Part shown: positions 53,161-64,000 of the stretch, piece by piece | Layout: each line of letters begins with the position of its first letter | Position numbering within the stretch: the first letter of the stretch is position 1 | NCBI GenBank assembly: GCA_025360105.1 | Contig: JANYCT010000072.1 | Span: 62,001-126,000, forward strand | Origin: Actinomycetes bacterium | GTDB taxonomy: Bacteria > Actinomycetota > Acidimicrobiia > Acidimicrobiales > Ilumatobacteraceae | DNA: 64,000 bases | Reading direction: 5' to 3' | The notes under the pieces: model-generated | What the model was told of the DNA's origin: nothing | Databases searched by the model: none | Seen by the model: only the letters and a program-made list of their open reading frames with translations | Made by a program: the position numbers and the translations under genes

Positions 53161-53568
53161 ATGCCAAACCCATTTCTGTCCGATGAATGGATGGTCGACG
53201 TCAGGGTCATTCGCGCCAAGTACGAAGGCCAGACCGGCAAGGTCGCCCAATCGATCCGAGTGAACCAGGTCATCACCGATGCCCCCTTTGGTGACGGCAC
53301 AGTGCGCGCCTACGTCGACACATCTTCCGGCGACGTTGTCATGGAACTCGGCGAACTCGACGCCGCAGATGTCACCGTCACCACCGACTACGCCACGGCG
53401 CGCGCGATGTTCGTCGAAGGTGACCAGGCGGCAGCCATGCAGGCGTTCATGAGCGGCAAGATCAAGGTGCAGGGCGACATGATGAAGATGATGGCACTGC
53501 AGACTGCGATGCCCACTGACGAGGCGACCAAGGCCATCGCCGAGGAGATCAAGGGCATCACCTCCTAG
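53161..53568 (+). CDS. SCP2 sterol-binding-domain protein
   Basis: 135 residues with a strong GAGGAG site before the ATG at 53161. It looks like a stand-alone SCP2 fold: KVAQSIRVNQVITDAPFGDG, DVVMELGELDAADVTVTTDY, TARAMFVEGD, and AAMQAFMSGKIKVQGDMMKMM, which is the most conserved SCP2 stretch. It would carry acyl lipids or sterol-like molecules. Its stop overlaps the convergent MFS stop by 4 bases. Confidence 0.88.
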   Translation: MPNPFLSDEWMVDVRVIRAKYEGQTGKVAQSIRVNQVITDAPFGDGTVRAYVDTSSGDVVMELGELDAADVTVTTDYATARAMFVEGDQAAAMQAFMSGKIKVQGDMMKMMALQTAMPTDEATKAIAEEIKGITS

Positions 53569-55100
53569 TTCGTCACCTTGCGCGGCGTCGACTTCACGAA
53601 CGTCGCCGCCACTGCGGCAGCGACTGCCACGCCCGCTGCCACAAGGAACGCGGCACGATACGACGACTCCAGACCCGCCGGTTCGCGCGCGGCCTGCACC
53701 GCAGTCATCACCACCGAGCCGAGCACCGCTCCCATTTGCGACGCAAGTTGCTGCATTGCACCGGCCACACCGAGGTTGGCATCGTCGACCGCGTTTGCGA
53801 CCAACGAGGTCAGCGCGGGACTGCTCACGCCGATACCGGCGCCCGACAAGCTGAGCGCGAGCACCACGATCCAGATCGATGACGTGTTGGTGACCCCGGC
53901 GAACACGAGCATCGACATGGCGACGCACAGCGCACCGAACACGCCCGTGGTGCGTTCGCCAACGCGTAAGGTGACATAGCCCGCAAGCGGGGCGATGATC
54001 GCGAACGTGAGCGGCCGGGAGATGATCACATTGCCGATCTCTGTCTTGCCGAGATGTAACACGTTCTCGAGCAAACGCGGCGCGAACAGGAACCCACCCA
54101 TGTAGGCGAAGTTGGCCAGGCTTTGGCTCAGCACCGGAAGGGCCACGTTGCGCGTACGCAACCAGTGCAGTGGGAGCAGCGGTGCCTCGGCTCGATGTTC
54201 AAACCAGATGAACAGGCGCAGGTTCAACGCGCTAATAGCGAAGCATGCAATGGTGGCCGCGCTGTACCAGCCCCAGTGCCCGCCCTGCGAAATACCTGCA
54301 AGGAGCGCTGCTGCGCCGAGCCCGAGGGTCACCGAGCCAGCGACGTCGAACTTGACCCGATCGGCGCGCTCGGTATCGGGCAGCAGCCACATCGCGACGA
54401 TGACGCCGATGAAACACAGCGGCGCCTGCACCACGAAGATCGCCCGCCAGCCCACCGACTCCACCAGCGCTGCGCCGGCCACGACGCCGATCACCGGCGC
54501 GCCGGCGTTGACGAAGCTCCAATAGCTGAGCGGCTTCACCCGCTCCTCCGGCGCGAACAGACGATTGATATAGGCCATCGTCGATGGGCCTGTCGCTGCG
54601 CCTGCAGAGGCGCTCAGCGTTCGGAACACGATCATCGACAACGCACTCCAGGACAGCGCTGTGAGGATCGCGAAGATGCCTGCACCGAGCAATCCTCCGA
54701 CGAACACGCGCTTGTGTCCCCAGAGATCGCCCGCCTTGCCATAGGCGGGTCCGACCACCCCGAACGCAAGCATCGGGCCGGTGATGCACCAACTCATCGT
54801 TGCCTCGGTGGTGTTGAACTCCTTGGCGATGTCCTTCAGTGACACCACCAAGATCGTGATCGTGAACGCAACCGTGAAGAGCCCCGACAGGACAACGATG
54901 AGCAGTGCCCAACGCCGGTCGATCCCAACGGACTTCGCAATGCGACGACGCAGCACGATCGGCCACGCGACGACGGCGATCTCTTCGAGACCCGCACCAT
55001 CGACTTCGAGCGTGTCGCGACCGACGCCATTGTGCAATGTGCGCTCCGCCGGTTTGCGTGCTGCGAGCTTGCGTGCAGCGGGCTCGTCCCCGTCGTTCAC
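53565..55100 (-). CDS. MFS drug/proton antiporter (DHA2-like)
   Basis: 511 residues from a GTG at 55100, chosen for its GTGA overlap with the SDR stop. About 65 hydrophilic residues precede the first helix, so a later start is also possible. Many hydrophobic segments (about 14) follow, with MFS motif A (GPAYGKAGDLWGHKRVFVGG) and motif C-like GAGIGVSSPALTSLVANAV. These are features of the DHA2/EmrB group of drug exporters. The substrate is unknown. It is coupled to the SDR gene. Confidence 0.88.
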   Translation of the reverse strand: MNDGDEPAARKLAARKPAERTLHNGVGRDTLEVDGAGLEEIAVVAWPIVLRRRIAKSVGIDRRWALLIVVLSGLFTVAFTITILVVSLKDIAKEFNTTEATMSWCITGPMLAFGVVGPAYGKAGDLWGHKRVFVGGLLGAGIFAILTALSWSALSMIVFRTLSASAGAATGPSTMAYINRLFAPEERVKPLSYWSFVNAGAPVIGVVAGAALVESVGWRAIFVVQAPLCFIGVIVAMWLLPDTERADRVKFDVAGSVTLGLGAAALLAGISQGGHWGWYSAATIACFAISALNLRLFIWFEHRAEAPLLPLHWLRTRNVALPVLSQSLANFAYMGGFLFAPRLLENVLHLGKTEIGNVIISRPLTFAIIAPLAGYVTLRVGERTTGVFGALCVAMSMLVFAGVTNTSSIWIVVLALSLSGAGIGVSSPALTSLVANAVDDANLGVAGAMQQLASQMGAVLGSVVMTAVQAAREPAGLESSYRAAFLVAAGVAVAAAVAATFVKSTPRKVTN

Positions 55101-55969
55101 CCCGCGAGTGGAGCCAATGCCACCGCCAGACCGGCCACGGTCCACCGGTCGTCCTGCTCGACCTTGTCGCCCATCGCCCAGGTGTTCACCCGTGTGACAT
55201 TGCCGCCCTGCACGAAGAAGGTCTCACCGGTGAAGGGGCACTCAGCGGTAGCGAGATATGCGACCAACGGCGAGATGTTCGCTGGATCCCACATGTCGAA
55301 TGCACCCTCTTTGGGGGCCATGATGTCGGGAAGTCCGGGGGTGGCCAGCGTGAGGCGAGTGCGCGCGCCGGGCGCAATGCAATTGCTCTTCACGTTGTAA
55401 CGCACAAGCTCTTTCGCAACGATCTGGCTGAATGTGGCGATGCCCGACTTCGCGGCGCCATAGTTTGCCTGGCCCGGATTACTGAACAGACCCGAAGTCG
55501 ACGATGTGTGCACCACGTTGCGCGGCTTTTCAACGCCGGCTTTGTGCTGCTCGCGCCAGTAGGCAGCGGCCCAGCGGGTGGGCGCGAAGTGGCCCTTGAG
55601 GTGCACGGCGATGACCGCGTCCCATTCCTCCTCGGTCATGTTCACCAGCACCCGGTCACGCAGGATGCCCGCATTGTTGATGAGGATGTCGAGATCGCCA
55701 AACGCTTCGATGGCGCTGTTGACGAGCCGCTGTGAACCTTGCCAGTCGGCCACATTGTCGCCGTTGACGATCGCTTCGCCCCCCATCGCACGAATCTCGG
55801 CGGCGACCTCCTCGGCGGGAGTCACGTCGGTTCCGGTGCCATCGTTGGCGCCGCCAAGATCGTTGACCACAATTCGAGCACCCTCGGATGCGAAGAGCAG
55901 AGCGTGTTCGCGGCCGATCCCGCGGCCGGCTCCGGTGATGATGGCTACGCGTCCGTCAAGTGATCCCAT
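55097..55969 (-). CDS. Short-chain dehydrogenase/reductase
   Basis: 290 residues. Classical SDR: NAD(P)-binding TGAGRGIGREHALLFASEGA near 11, LDILINNAGILRD, catalytic Ser in HTSSTSGLF and YGAAKSGIATFSQ (Tyr-x3-Lys). It has the longer form with NDLGG...GTD as in peroxisomal multifunctional (MFE-2/HSD17B4-type) hydroxyacyl-CoA dehydrogenases, so a 3-hydroxyacyl-CoA or steroid-like substrate is plausible. Its neighbour SCP2 is a domain fused to that enzyme in animals, which fits this idea, but only by analogy. Confidence 0.88.
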   Translation of the reverse strand: MGSLDGRVAIITGAGRGIGREHALLFASEGARIVVNDLGGANDGTGTDVTPAEEVAAEIRAMGGEAIVNGDNVADWQGSQRLVNSAIEAFGDLDILINNAGILRDRVLVNMTEEEWDAVIAVHLKGHFAPTRWAAAYWREQHKAGVEKPRNVVHTSSTSGLFSNPGQANYGAAKSGIATFSQIVAKELVRYNVKSNCIAPGARTRLTLATPGLPDIMAPKEGAFDMWDPANISPLVAYLATAECPFTGETFFVQGGNVTRVNTWAMGDKVEQDDRWTVAGLAVALAPLAG

Positions 55970-56039
55970 AGACCGAGACGCTAATGACTCGGCGACGCAA
56001 AGGGCGAAACGGAACCAACGCGGTGATCTGCCCGATCGC

Positions 56040-58055
56040 CTAGAAGTAGTACAGGTCGATGGGTGTACCGCGCGGGATCTGCTGGCCGACGGCCACGGCG
56101 TTGGGCCCCACCTGAACGGCGTAGAGAACGCCCGCAGTGTTGCCCGTGACGGTGCCCACGGTGAGCCCAGCACCGGCGATCGCTGCCTGCGCCGACGCGA
56201 AGTCAAGACCGCTGAGCGAGGGTACCGCCACCAGATCGGGCCCCTTGGAGATCGCGATGGTCACCGACGAACCACGGTCTACCTTGGTGCCGGCGGGCAA
56301 CGACTGATCAGCCACCTGTCCGACAGGAATGGCAGCGCTAAAGATGTCGTCGGCGCGCACGACGGTGAGCTGCACTGCTGCGAGCGCCGCCGTCGCCCCC
56401 GCCACGTCCAAACCCGACAGCGCGGGCACTATTCGCGGCGAAGGCCCCTTCGACACCGTCACGGACACGGTAGTCCCCGGCGTCACTTCGGTGCCGGCAG
56501 TGAGGCTCGGCTGGTCGGGCACCTTCCACGTCAGCACAATTCCCGCAGCCGCGACCTCGTCATACTCCTGGCCCGCCACGGAGATGGCCAACTTCAGGCC
56601 GGTGAGCGTGGCAGTTGCCGCATCGAGGGTCATACCGTTGAGGTCGACCAGCTTCGGCAGGGGTGGACCATCGCTGACAACGAGCGTGAAGGGCTTGCCC
56701 TCACCGAGCTTGGTTCCCGCCGGCGGGTCGGTGCGGATGATGTTGCCCATCACCGGTTGGATCTCGCTCCGCTCGGTGCGCACGACAACCGTCCACCCGT
56801 TGTCGGCAATCTGATTCTCCGCAACGCCTTTCGCCACACCAACGAGGTCGGGGATGACATGCGACGTGGTAGCAAACATCCGATAGGCCACCAACCCGCC
56901 GGCAACGAGGGCGAGCACCAGCACGAGCGAAGCGAGTATCCACGAGCGGCCACGACGACGTGGCTCTCCGGCCTGGTCGTATACCGGGACCGCAATCGGT
57001 GTGTGTGCCATAACCGCATCTGCCGTACCGGGTACAGCAAGCACGGGTGCGGCGAGGGCACCCGCCAGAACTGGGGTCTCGACGGCCTCGTCCTCGCCGG
57101 GTACGTCTGATACTGGTCGTAGGGTCGGGCCGGTGGGATCGCTCGGTCGGCGCATCCCACCCGTGGTGTCGGAAAAAAGACTGCTGCCGGCGATGGGGAT
57201 GAGTGCGGGTCGGGGCAGCCGTTCAGCGGCTTGCATGAGCGCCCGACCGAATTCAGACGCAGTGAACCGGTCTGCGGGCAACGGCCGACCGGCTCGTTCG
57301 AGCACCGAGGCCAACGGACCGAAGTCGGCAGAAACGGGCATCAACTTGTCGATACGCGCATTGAGCGTTGCGACCGCGGAGTCCGACGCAAATGGAATCT
57401 GCCCGGTGACGGCTTCGATCAGCACCAGACACAGCGAGTAGATGTCCGATGGTGCACCCGGCGGTGACGCAACACCCTGCGCCTGCTCTGGTGACGCGTA
57501 ACGCGCGGCATCGATGCCGACCGCGGTTGGGTCAGCCCATGTTTGTTCGGCGACGATGCGCGAGAGTCCGACGTCGACCAGGCGCAGATGACGGTCGTCG
57601 CCAAAGACCAGCGTTGCGGGCTTGAGGTCGCAGTGCACGATGCCGCGCCGATGGATGTAGTCAAGGCCGCGGCACGCGTCGAGTCCCACCACGAGCGCCT
57701 GCGATGGCGACAACAACCGGCCGCGATCGAGGATGTCGCGCAAGCTGCCACCCGAGAGGTATTCGAGCACGAGATATGGCCGCGCGACCCCTTCAAAATG
57801 ATCGATACCCCAGTCGTACACGGCGTTCACGTTGGGGTGCGTCAACGATGACGCCACCTGTGCCTCGGCCCGGAAACGGCGTTCGGCCATTGGCGTCGCG
57901 GCCCAATCACTGCTGAGGATCTTCACCGCCACAGGGCGTTGGAGTTGTTCATCGATCGCGTCCATGACCACACCATCGCCGCCTGCGCCCCGACGCTGAT
58001 GCAGCCGGTACCGGCCGGCCAGGAACAAGTCTGAGAGCGCATCGTTCGTCGCCAT
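56040..58055 (-). CDS. PASTA-type Ser/Thr protein kinase with altered catalytic motifs
   Basis: 671 residues from the ATG at 58055 (a TTG 6 bases upstream is possible). The kinase domain (about 1-280) has the Gly loop GAGGDGVVM, Lys in VAVKIL and the activation-end YASPEQAQG. However, HRD is HCD (IVHCDLKPAT), the metal-binding Asn of DLKPxN is Thr, and DFG is DVG (LVDVGLSR). One membrane helix is near 375-398, followed by four PASTA repeats outside. PASTA kinases sense muropeptides or lipid II. Loss of the Asn suggests weak or absent phosphotransfer. Confidence 0.88.
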   Translation of the reverse strand: MATNDALSDLFLAGRYRLHQRRGAGGDGVVMDAIDEQLQRPVAVKILSSDWAATPMAERRFRAEAQVASSLTHPNVNAVYDWGIDHFEGVARPYLVLEYLSGGSLRDILDRGRLLSPSQALVVGLDACRGLDYIHRRGIVHCDLKPATLVFGDDRHLRLVDVGLSRIVAEQTWADPTAVGIDAARYASPEQAQGVASPPGAPSDIYSLCLVLIEAVTGQIPFASDSAVATLNARIDKLMPVSADFGPLASVLERAGRPLPADRFTASEFGRALMQAAERLPRPALIPIAGSSLFSDTTGGMRRPSDPTGPTLRPVSDVPGEDEAVETPVLAGALAAPVLAVPGTADAVMAHTPIAVPVYDQAGEPRRRGRSWILASLVLVLALVAGGLVAYRMFATTSHVIPDLVGVAKGVAENQIADNGWTVVVRTERSEIQPVMGNIIRTDPPAGTKLGEGKPFTLVVSDGPPLPKLVDLNGMTLDAATATLTGLKLAISVAGQEYDEVAAAGIVLTWKVPDQPSLTAGTEVTPGTTVSVTVSKGPSPRIVPALSGLDVAGATAALAAVQLTVVRADDIFSAAIPVGQVADQSLPAGTKVDRGSSVTIAISKGPDLVAVPSLSGLDFASAQAAIAGAGLTVGTVTGNTAGVLYAVQVGPNAVAVGQQIPRGTPIDLYYF

Positions 58056-58186
58056 GGGCAACTGAACCTACCGTGTCGTGGCCGCGAGCGGGCCGCGGCC
58101 TGCTCCGCAGGGCGAACGGCTAGGAGATCGCAAACGATCTTGCAGTCGACGGTGGGAATTGAGCCACTGCCGAGGACAATGGTGGG

Positions 58187-60759
<2,573 letters not shown>

Positions 60760-60773
60760 CTACCGACGGGGTG

Positions 60774-61829
60774 TCACGCACCAAACGCAAAGCGGGTGGC
60801 AGCAGCCTGATCACGAACACGGCGCGACAACTCACTGTTGATGCGCAGGACTCGCTCGGCCACCACGCTGCTGTGCATCCCCAATCCGCACTGAGGAGTG
60901 ATGAGGCTCTGCTGGCGCAACAGCGACGGATCGCAACCGCGTTGCACGAGCTGACACCACAACGCACACAGCTGCTTCCAAGGGCGCTCAGCCGACATTG
61001 GCACCGGGCCATCGGTGGGCACTGCACCCCAGGCGATCCAGCCCCCGCTGTCGAGAAAGCGCTGCAAGTACCCGGCACTGTCGGCCAAAGATGCATGCAC
61101 CGGGAGCGACAACAGCGTGGGGCCGGCAGCGATGAGCGATGACCAGTCGGCTTCGGAGCAGCAGTGCACGCCCGCAACGGCCACGGGTTCGATGACGGCC
61201 AACGCGCCCGACAGCAGGTCGACCGCAACATCGGGAGCCAACGCGAAACCGGGCTCCATGACCGCGTCGAATTCGGGTTCATCGAGCACGACGATCTGCT
61301 CGCAACCTGGCATCGCGGCTGACACCGCGTCGAGCAGGTGCTGCACGTGAGAACGAACCGCACGCACGGCTACGTCGAACGCAGTGCTTGCCGGCACGCC
61401 GGCCCGCTGCAACGCCAGACCCAGCGTGATCGGACCAACGAACTGCCACTTGACCGGGCCAGTAACACCGCTGACTTCGGCGAGGAACCCGCGGACACTT
61501 GCAAATGCATCATGTTCAAGATCAGTGCGAACAGCCGACAACGGATCGATGCTCGCAACATCGACGGCGATCGAGCCGTACTGCCCGACGGTGACGCCGC
61601 TGAGTCCGACCAGTGCTTGCGCAATCATGCTCTCGGCGGGCGACCGCTTGGGCAACGTGGGAATCGTAACGATGTCGGTGGCTGTGCGACTGAGCACGAG
61701 TGCGTCGGCGATTGACCGGTGCGGGAGGCTGCCAACAGCCATTGACATGCCACCCTGGATACGCGTGGAAACGCGAGCCGGCGGAGTAGGGCGCTGCACT
61801 GCTGAATCTACTGCTGAATCTGATGACAT
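60774..61829 (-). CDS. MetE-like cobalamin-independent methyltransferase-domain protein
   Basis: 351 residues. It has the C-terminal MetE barrel only: VKWQFVGPITLGLALQRAGV, IVVLDEPEFDAVM, the Zn ligands in AGVHCCSEADWSSL and LITPQCGLGMHSSVV. This matches the Rv3015c-type family beside ligA in actinobacteria, annotated as B12-independent methionine synthase but without the N-terminal domain of true MetE. The methyl acceptor and donor are not proven. It starts 24 bases after... upstream of ligA on the same strand, likely one operon. Confidence 0.85.
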   Translation of the reverse strand: MSSDSAVDSAVQRPTPPARVSTRIQGGMSMAVGSLPHRSIADALVLSRTATDIVTIPTLPKRSPAESMIAQALVGLSGVTVGQYGSIAVDVASIDPLSAVRTDLEHDAFASVRGFLAEVSGVTGPVKWQFVGPITLGLALQRAGVPASTAFDVAVRAVRSHVQHLLDAVSAAMPGCEQIVVLDEPEFDAVMEPGFALAPDVAVDLLSGALAVIEPVAVAGVHCCSEADWSSLIAAGPTLLSLPVHASLADSAGYLQRFLDSGGWIAWGAVPTDGPVPMSAERPWKQLCALWCQLVQRGCDPSLLRQQSLITPQCGLGMHSSVVAERVLRINSELSRRVRDQAAATRFAFGA

Positions 61830-62034
61830 CGCTCTCCTCTCGGCTTGCTATGCGGAACGTGGTCGTTGTTGGCTGGAGTGAGCGTCTTGGGCCAGCAAGG
61901 ACTTCGGGAGTTATCGTGTCATACACGCACGGCAAAAGTCCGTACCGAGATTTTCCTGAAATCCAATGTTCATCAACGATGACGAGTCGCGCTATGTGTC
62001 TGCACATTCAACGATATGGACGGCCCCGCCGACG

Positions 62035-62928
62035 ATGTGGTACCGCCACGTGACGCGCCGCTCCGATCCCGCACTGTGGATGGTGCGCATCGTCTGGATG
62101 TTGCAGCCACTCGCGTTCGTCACTTTGCTCGACGAAGCAACCCAGCATCTGTCAGACGCGGGTCGCGTGATCGTGGCAGGCACCTCATGGATGGTGTGGG
62201 CCACGGTCTTGCTGGCCGCCTTCGTACCCAGCACGGTCAGTATCACGGTCGGCAGACTGGTGGCGCCGATACTGCCGGTGATCGCGGTGCTGTGCGGCGG
62301 CGTGGGTGTGGCCGGATGGCGTCTGGCACTTGCGCTCGGCGCGTCGTTACTCGCCACAGTCGTGTGGTTCAGCGGCGAGGTCGGCGCCGCCCTGGCACAG
62401 GGCTCGGCCTATGGCTCAGAGCAGCGCTTTCCCTTGAAGCCGCCAGTTCCGCTGTTGGCGCCGATGGCCGTTTCATGGATATTTCTGTGCTCGGCGTCCC
62501 TTGCTGGTCTCACGCTGCTCGCCAATCGATTCTGGATCGCCGGTGCGCTGTTGGTCATCGTTGCGAAGGCGGCCGTGCTGCTGGTCGGACCGCGTTTTCA
62601 TCAATTGTCGCGGCGCTGGTTTGTGGTGGTACCGGCCGGCGTCGTGGTGCACGACCCGATCATGCTCACCGAGAACGCGTTGTTCCGTTCGTCGCAACTC
62701 GCCACGCTGCACCTCGCACCTGCAGATACTGAGGCGGCCGATCTCACCGGAGGTACCAGCGGTGTGCCCATCGAGATCGTGCTTCACACGATGGACACCG
62801 TCGTCAAGACCGGAACCCGAGCCGACCCAGCCGGAACTGCACTGCACGTGCTCAGCGTTCTCGTGAGTCCCACGCGGCCTGGCAAAGCGCTAGGCGCGGC
62901 CGCAGCCCGCCGCCTACCGGTCGGCTGA
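62035..62928 (+). CDS. Integral membrane protein, unknown function
   Basis: 297 residues from the ATG at 62035; an upstream ATG at 61966 in the same frame is possible. Five or so hydrophobic helices lie in the first ~200 residues (VIVAGTSWMVWATVLLAAFV, LVAPILPVIAVLCGGVGVAGW, FWIAGALLVIVAKAAVLLVG), then a soluble C-terminal domain (WFVVVPAGVVVHDPIMLTEN, LATLHLAPADTEAADL). No family is recognised. It sits between ligA/MetE-like and mnmA, in opposite orientation to both, with 205 bases of divergent intergenic DNA upstream. Confidence 0.65.
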   Translation: MWYRHVTRRSDPALWMVRIVWMLQPLAFVTLLDEATQHLSDAGRVIVAGTSWMVWATVLLAAFVPSTVSITVGRLVAPILPVIAVLCGGVGVAGWRLALALGASLLATVVWFSGEVGAALAQGSAYGSEQRFPLKPPVPLLAPMAVSWIFLCSASLAGLTLLANRFWIAGALLVIVAKAAVLLVGPRFHQLSRRWFVVVPAGVVVHDPIMLTENALFRSSQLATLHLAPADTEAADLTGGTSGVPIEIVLHTMDTVVKTGTRADPAGTALHVLSVLVSPTRPGKALGAAAARRLPVG

Positions 62929-63064
62929 CTCTTTGCGCCCGATGTTCTGAGCGCCCAAAGTGCCGAGCTGGGCGCGCTTCGCGCCACCCGTTGGCGCAAC
63001 CGGCGCCCACTCACGAGGTGGTCCCACGCCGAAGTCGGCAACCGGCTGGTTTACCGGAGCGCGC

Positions 63065-64000
63065 CTACGCGCAGATGCCGCCTCCGAGCACGAAGCGATC
63101 GGAAGGGTCGTAGAACACCATGCTCTGCCCGGGAGCGATACGGCGCTGCGGTTCGAGCCACGACACGTTCGCCGTGGTGCCATCAGCATCGACTGACACA
63201 GACGCACGCTGAGGCATACCGTGTGCGCTGCACTGCACCAGGACCTCGCCGAACGACGCGCCGTGAGCCGCCGAGCGCACCCACGACATGTTGCGCACCG
63301 TCTGTTCCGATGTTCGCAGATGGGACTCGTCGCCGATGGTGACCACGGCGTGCTCGACATCGATGTCAACGACGAACTGCTTGGGTCCACCACCCGCAAG
63401 CCCGAGCCCACGACGCTGTCCGAGCGTGACCATTTCGACGGCGGGCACCTCGCCTACTTCGACGCCCTCGGTATCGACCATTGTCGCCCGCCGAAACGGG
63501 ATGCGTGTGCCCAGGAACGTGCTGCGACCGCCGGTGCTGGTAATGAAACACACATCTTGACTGTCGGGTTTGGTGGCAGTGCGTAGTCCGAGTCGGGCGG
63601 CGTGGGTGCGAACCTGGGGCTTGGTCATGCCGCCGACCGGAAACATGGTGCGAGACAATTCGGCCTGATCGATCATGTGCACCACGTAGCTCTGGTCCTT
63701 GTTGCGATCTGCGCCTCGTTCGAGTTCAAAATCACCATCGGTATCAGCCGTGACCCTCGCGTGATGCCCAGTGGCGACGGCATCAAAGCCGAGCAACGCG
63801 GCTCGCTCGCTGAGCCGAGCAAACTTCACGTGCCGATTGCACTCGATACAGGGATTGGGTGTGATGCCCTGGGTGTGAGCGAGCACGTACGGGTTCACGA
63901 CGTGCTCGTTGAAGTCCTCGGTGAAGTTGAACACGAGATGATCGATTCCGAGTTGCTGGGCGACGCGACGCGCATCATCGACATCGGAGACACTGCAACA
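63065..64000 (-). CDS. mnmA: tRNA 2-thiouridylase MnmA (N-terminus beyond the window)
   Basis: At least 311 residues, cut by the right edge; the PP-loop ATP site at the N-terminus is outside. It thiolates U34 of Lys, Glu and Gln tRNAs. Visible motifs: CCSVSDVDDARRVAQQLGI, GITPNPCIECNRHVKF (nucleophile-loop Cys), AVATGHHARV, RNKDQSYVVHMID, SQDVCFI (persulfide Cys) and the C-terminal barrel (LVQCSAHGMPQRASVSVDA). The 136 bases after its stop contain GC-rich repeats of GCGCC but no clear terminator T-run. Confidence 0.95.
   Translation of the reverse strand, partial: CCSVSDVDDARRVAQQLGIDHLVFNFTEDFNEHVVNPYVLAHTQGITPNPCIECNRHVKFARLSERAALLGFDAVATGHHARVTADTDGDFELERGADRNKDQSYVVHMIDQAELSRTMFPVGGMTKPQVRTHAARLGLRTATKPDSQDVCFITSTGGRSTFLGTRIPFRRATMVDTEGVEVGEVPAVEMVTLGQRRGLGLAGGGPKQFVVDIDVEHAVVTIGDESHLRTSEQTVRNMSWVRSAAHGASFGEVLVQCSAHGMPQRASVSVDADGTTANVSWLEPQRRIAPGQSMVFYDPSDRFVLGGGICA

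Noticed and set aside
62914-63411. 165-residue minus-strand frame overlapping mnmA's end
   Set aside because: Most of it shadows mnmA; the part beyond the mnmA stop (about 45 residues) has no start codon or ribosome-binding site.

Overview
The window looks like chromosomal DNA of a high-GC actinobacterium, most likely of the Acidimicrobiia (Ilumatobacter-like); this is inferred from content and style, not from a marker gene. Supporting signs are two F420-type enzymes (an LLM oxidoreductase and a DUF385 protein), a PASTA Ser/Thr kinase, the 180-kDa-class NAD-glutamate dehydrogenase, an ArsI/CadI-type metal gene, many GTG starts with 4-base ATGA/GTGA overlaps, and a ligA / MetE-like / mnmA neighbourhood like the one I recall from mycobacteria.

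Layout. 0-1.3 kb: an accessory-looking HNH cluster, possibly frameshifted. 1.4-3.8 kb: tRNA-Glu, tRNA-Gln, a DUF218 gene and gltX. 3.9-10 kb: patatin, SnoaL-like protein and the giant NAD-GDH. 10-14 kb: VIT transporter, DUF2237, MpaB-like oxygenase and an unusual B12-binding fusion. 14.3-15 kb: ParDE toxin-antitoxin with a perfect palindromic operator. 15-18 kb: two GNATs and a reduced arsenic locus (MIP channel, truncated ArsI/CadI, arsR) with twin operators. 18-24.3 kb: acyl-CoA dehydrogenase, cimA, a candidate 0.5-kb structured RNA, ilvE and leuB. 24.4-33 kb: greA, hydrolase, ABC1 kinase, putA with a PAS-AraC regulator, and an FKBP lipoprotein. 33-35.5 kb: an IclR regulator divergent from leuCD. 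35.5-41.6 kb: DEAD helicase, PLP lyase, esterase, homospermidine synthase with an upstream small ORF, and an LLM oxidoreductase. 41.7-47.6 kb: a five-gene ABC efflux operon. 47.6-49.5 kb: leuA with an attenuator. 49.5-64 kb: ferredoxin, pyrF, serA, SCP2, MFS, SDR, PASTA kinase, ligA, MetE-like protein and mnmA (cut by the window edge).

The unifying theme is branched-chain amino-acid synthesis. cimA, ilvE, leuB, leuCD and leuA sit in separate units across 30 kb, each with its own control. cimA has a leader peptide with four consecutive Ile codons, leuA has one rich in Leu codons, and each leader is followed by a stop-adjacent hairpin and then a terminator. leuCD faces an IclR regulator (NdgR/LtbR type) across a 15-bp inverted repeat. 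Both leader peptides start with GTG seven bases after a -10-like hexamer, so the leader mRNAs are probably leaderless. Proline to glutamate to 2-oxoglutarate degradation (putA, NAD-GDH) is a second theme.

The most novel item is at about 21.80-22.28 kb. It is a plus-strand segment with its own promoter-like site, at least six GCAA-capped hairpins (five of them spaced 38-49 nt apart), a long GAGA-capped hairpin and a strong terminator. It has no credible protein and matches none of the standard RNAs (tRNA, rRNA, tmRNA, RNase P RNA) that I could check by eye.
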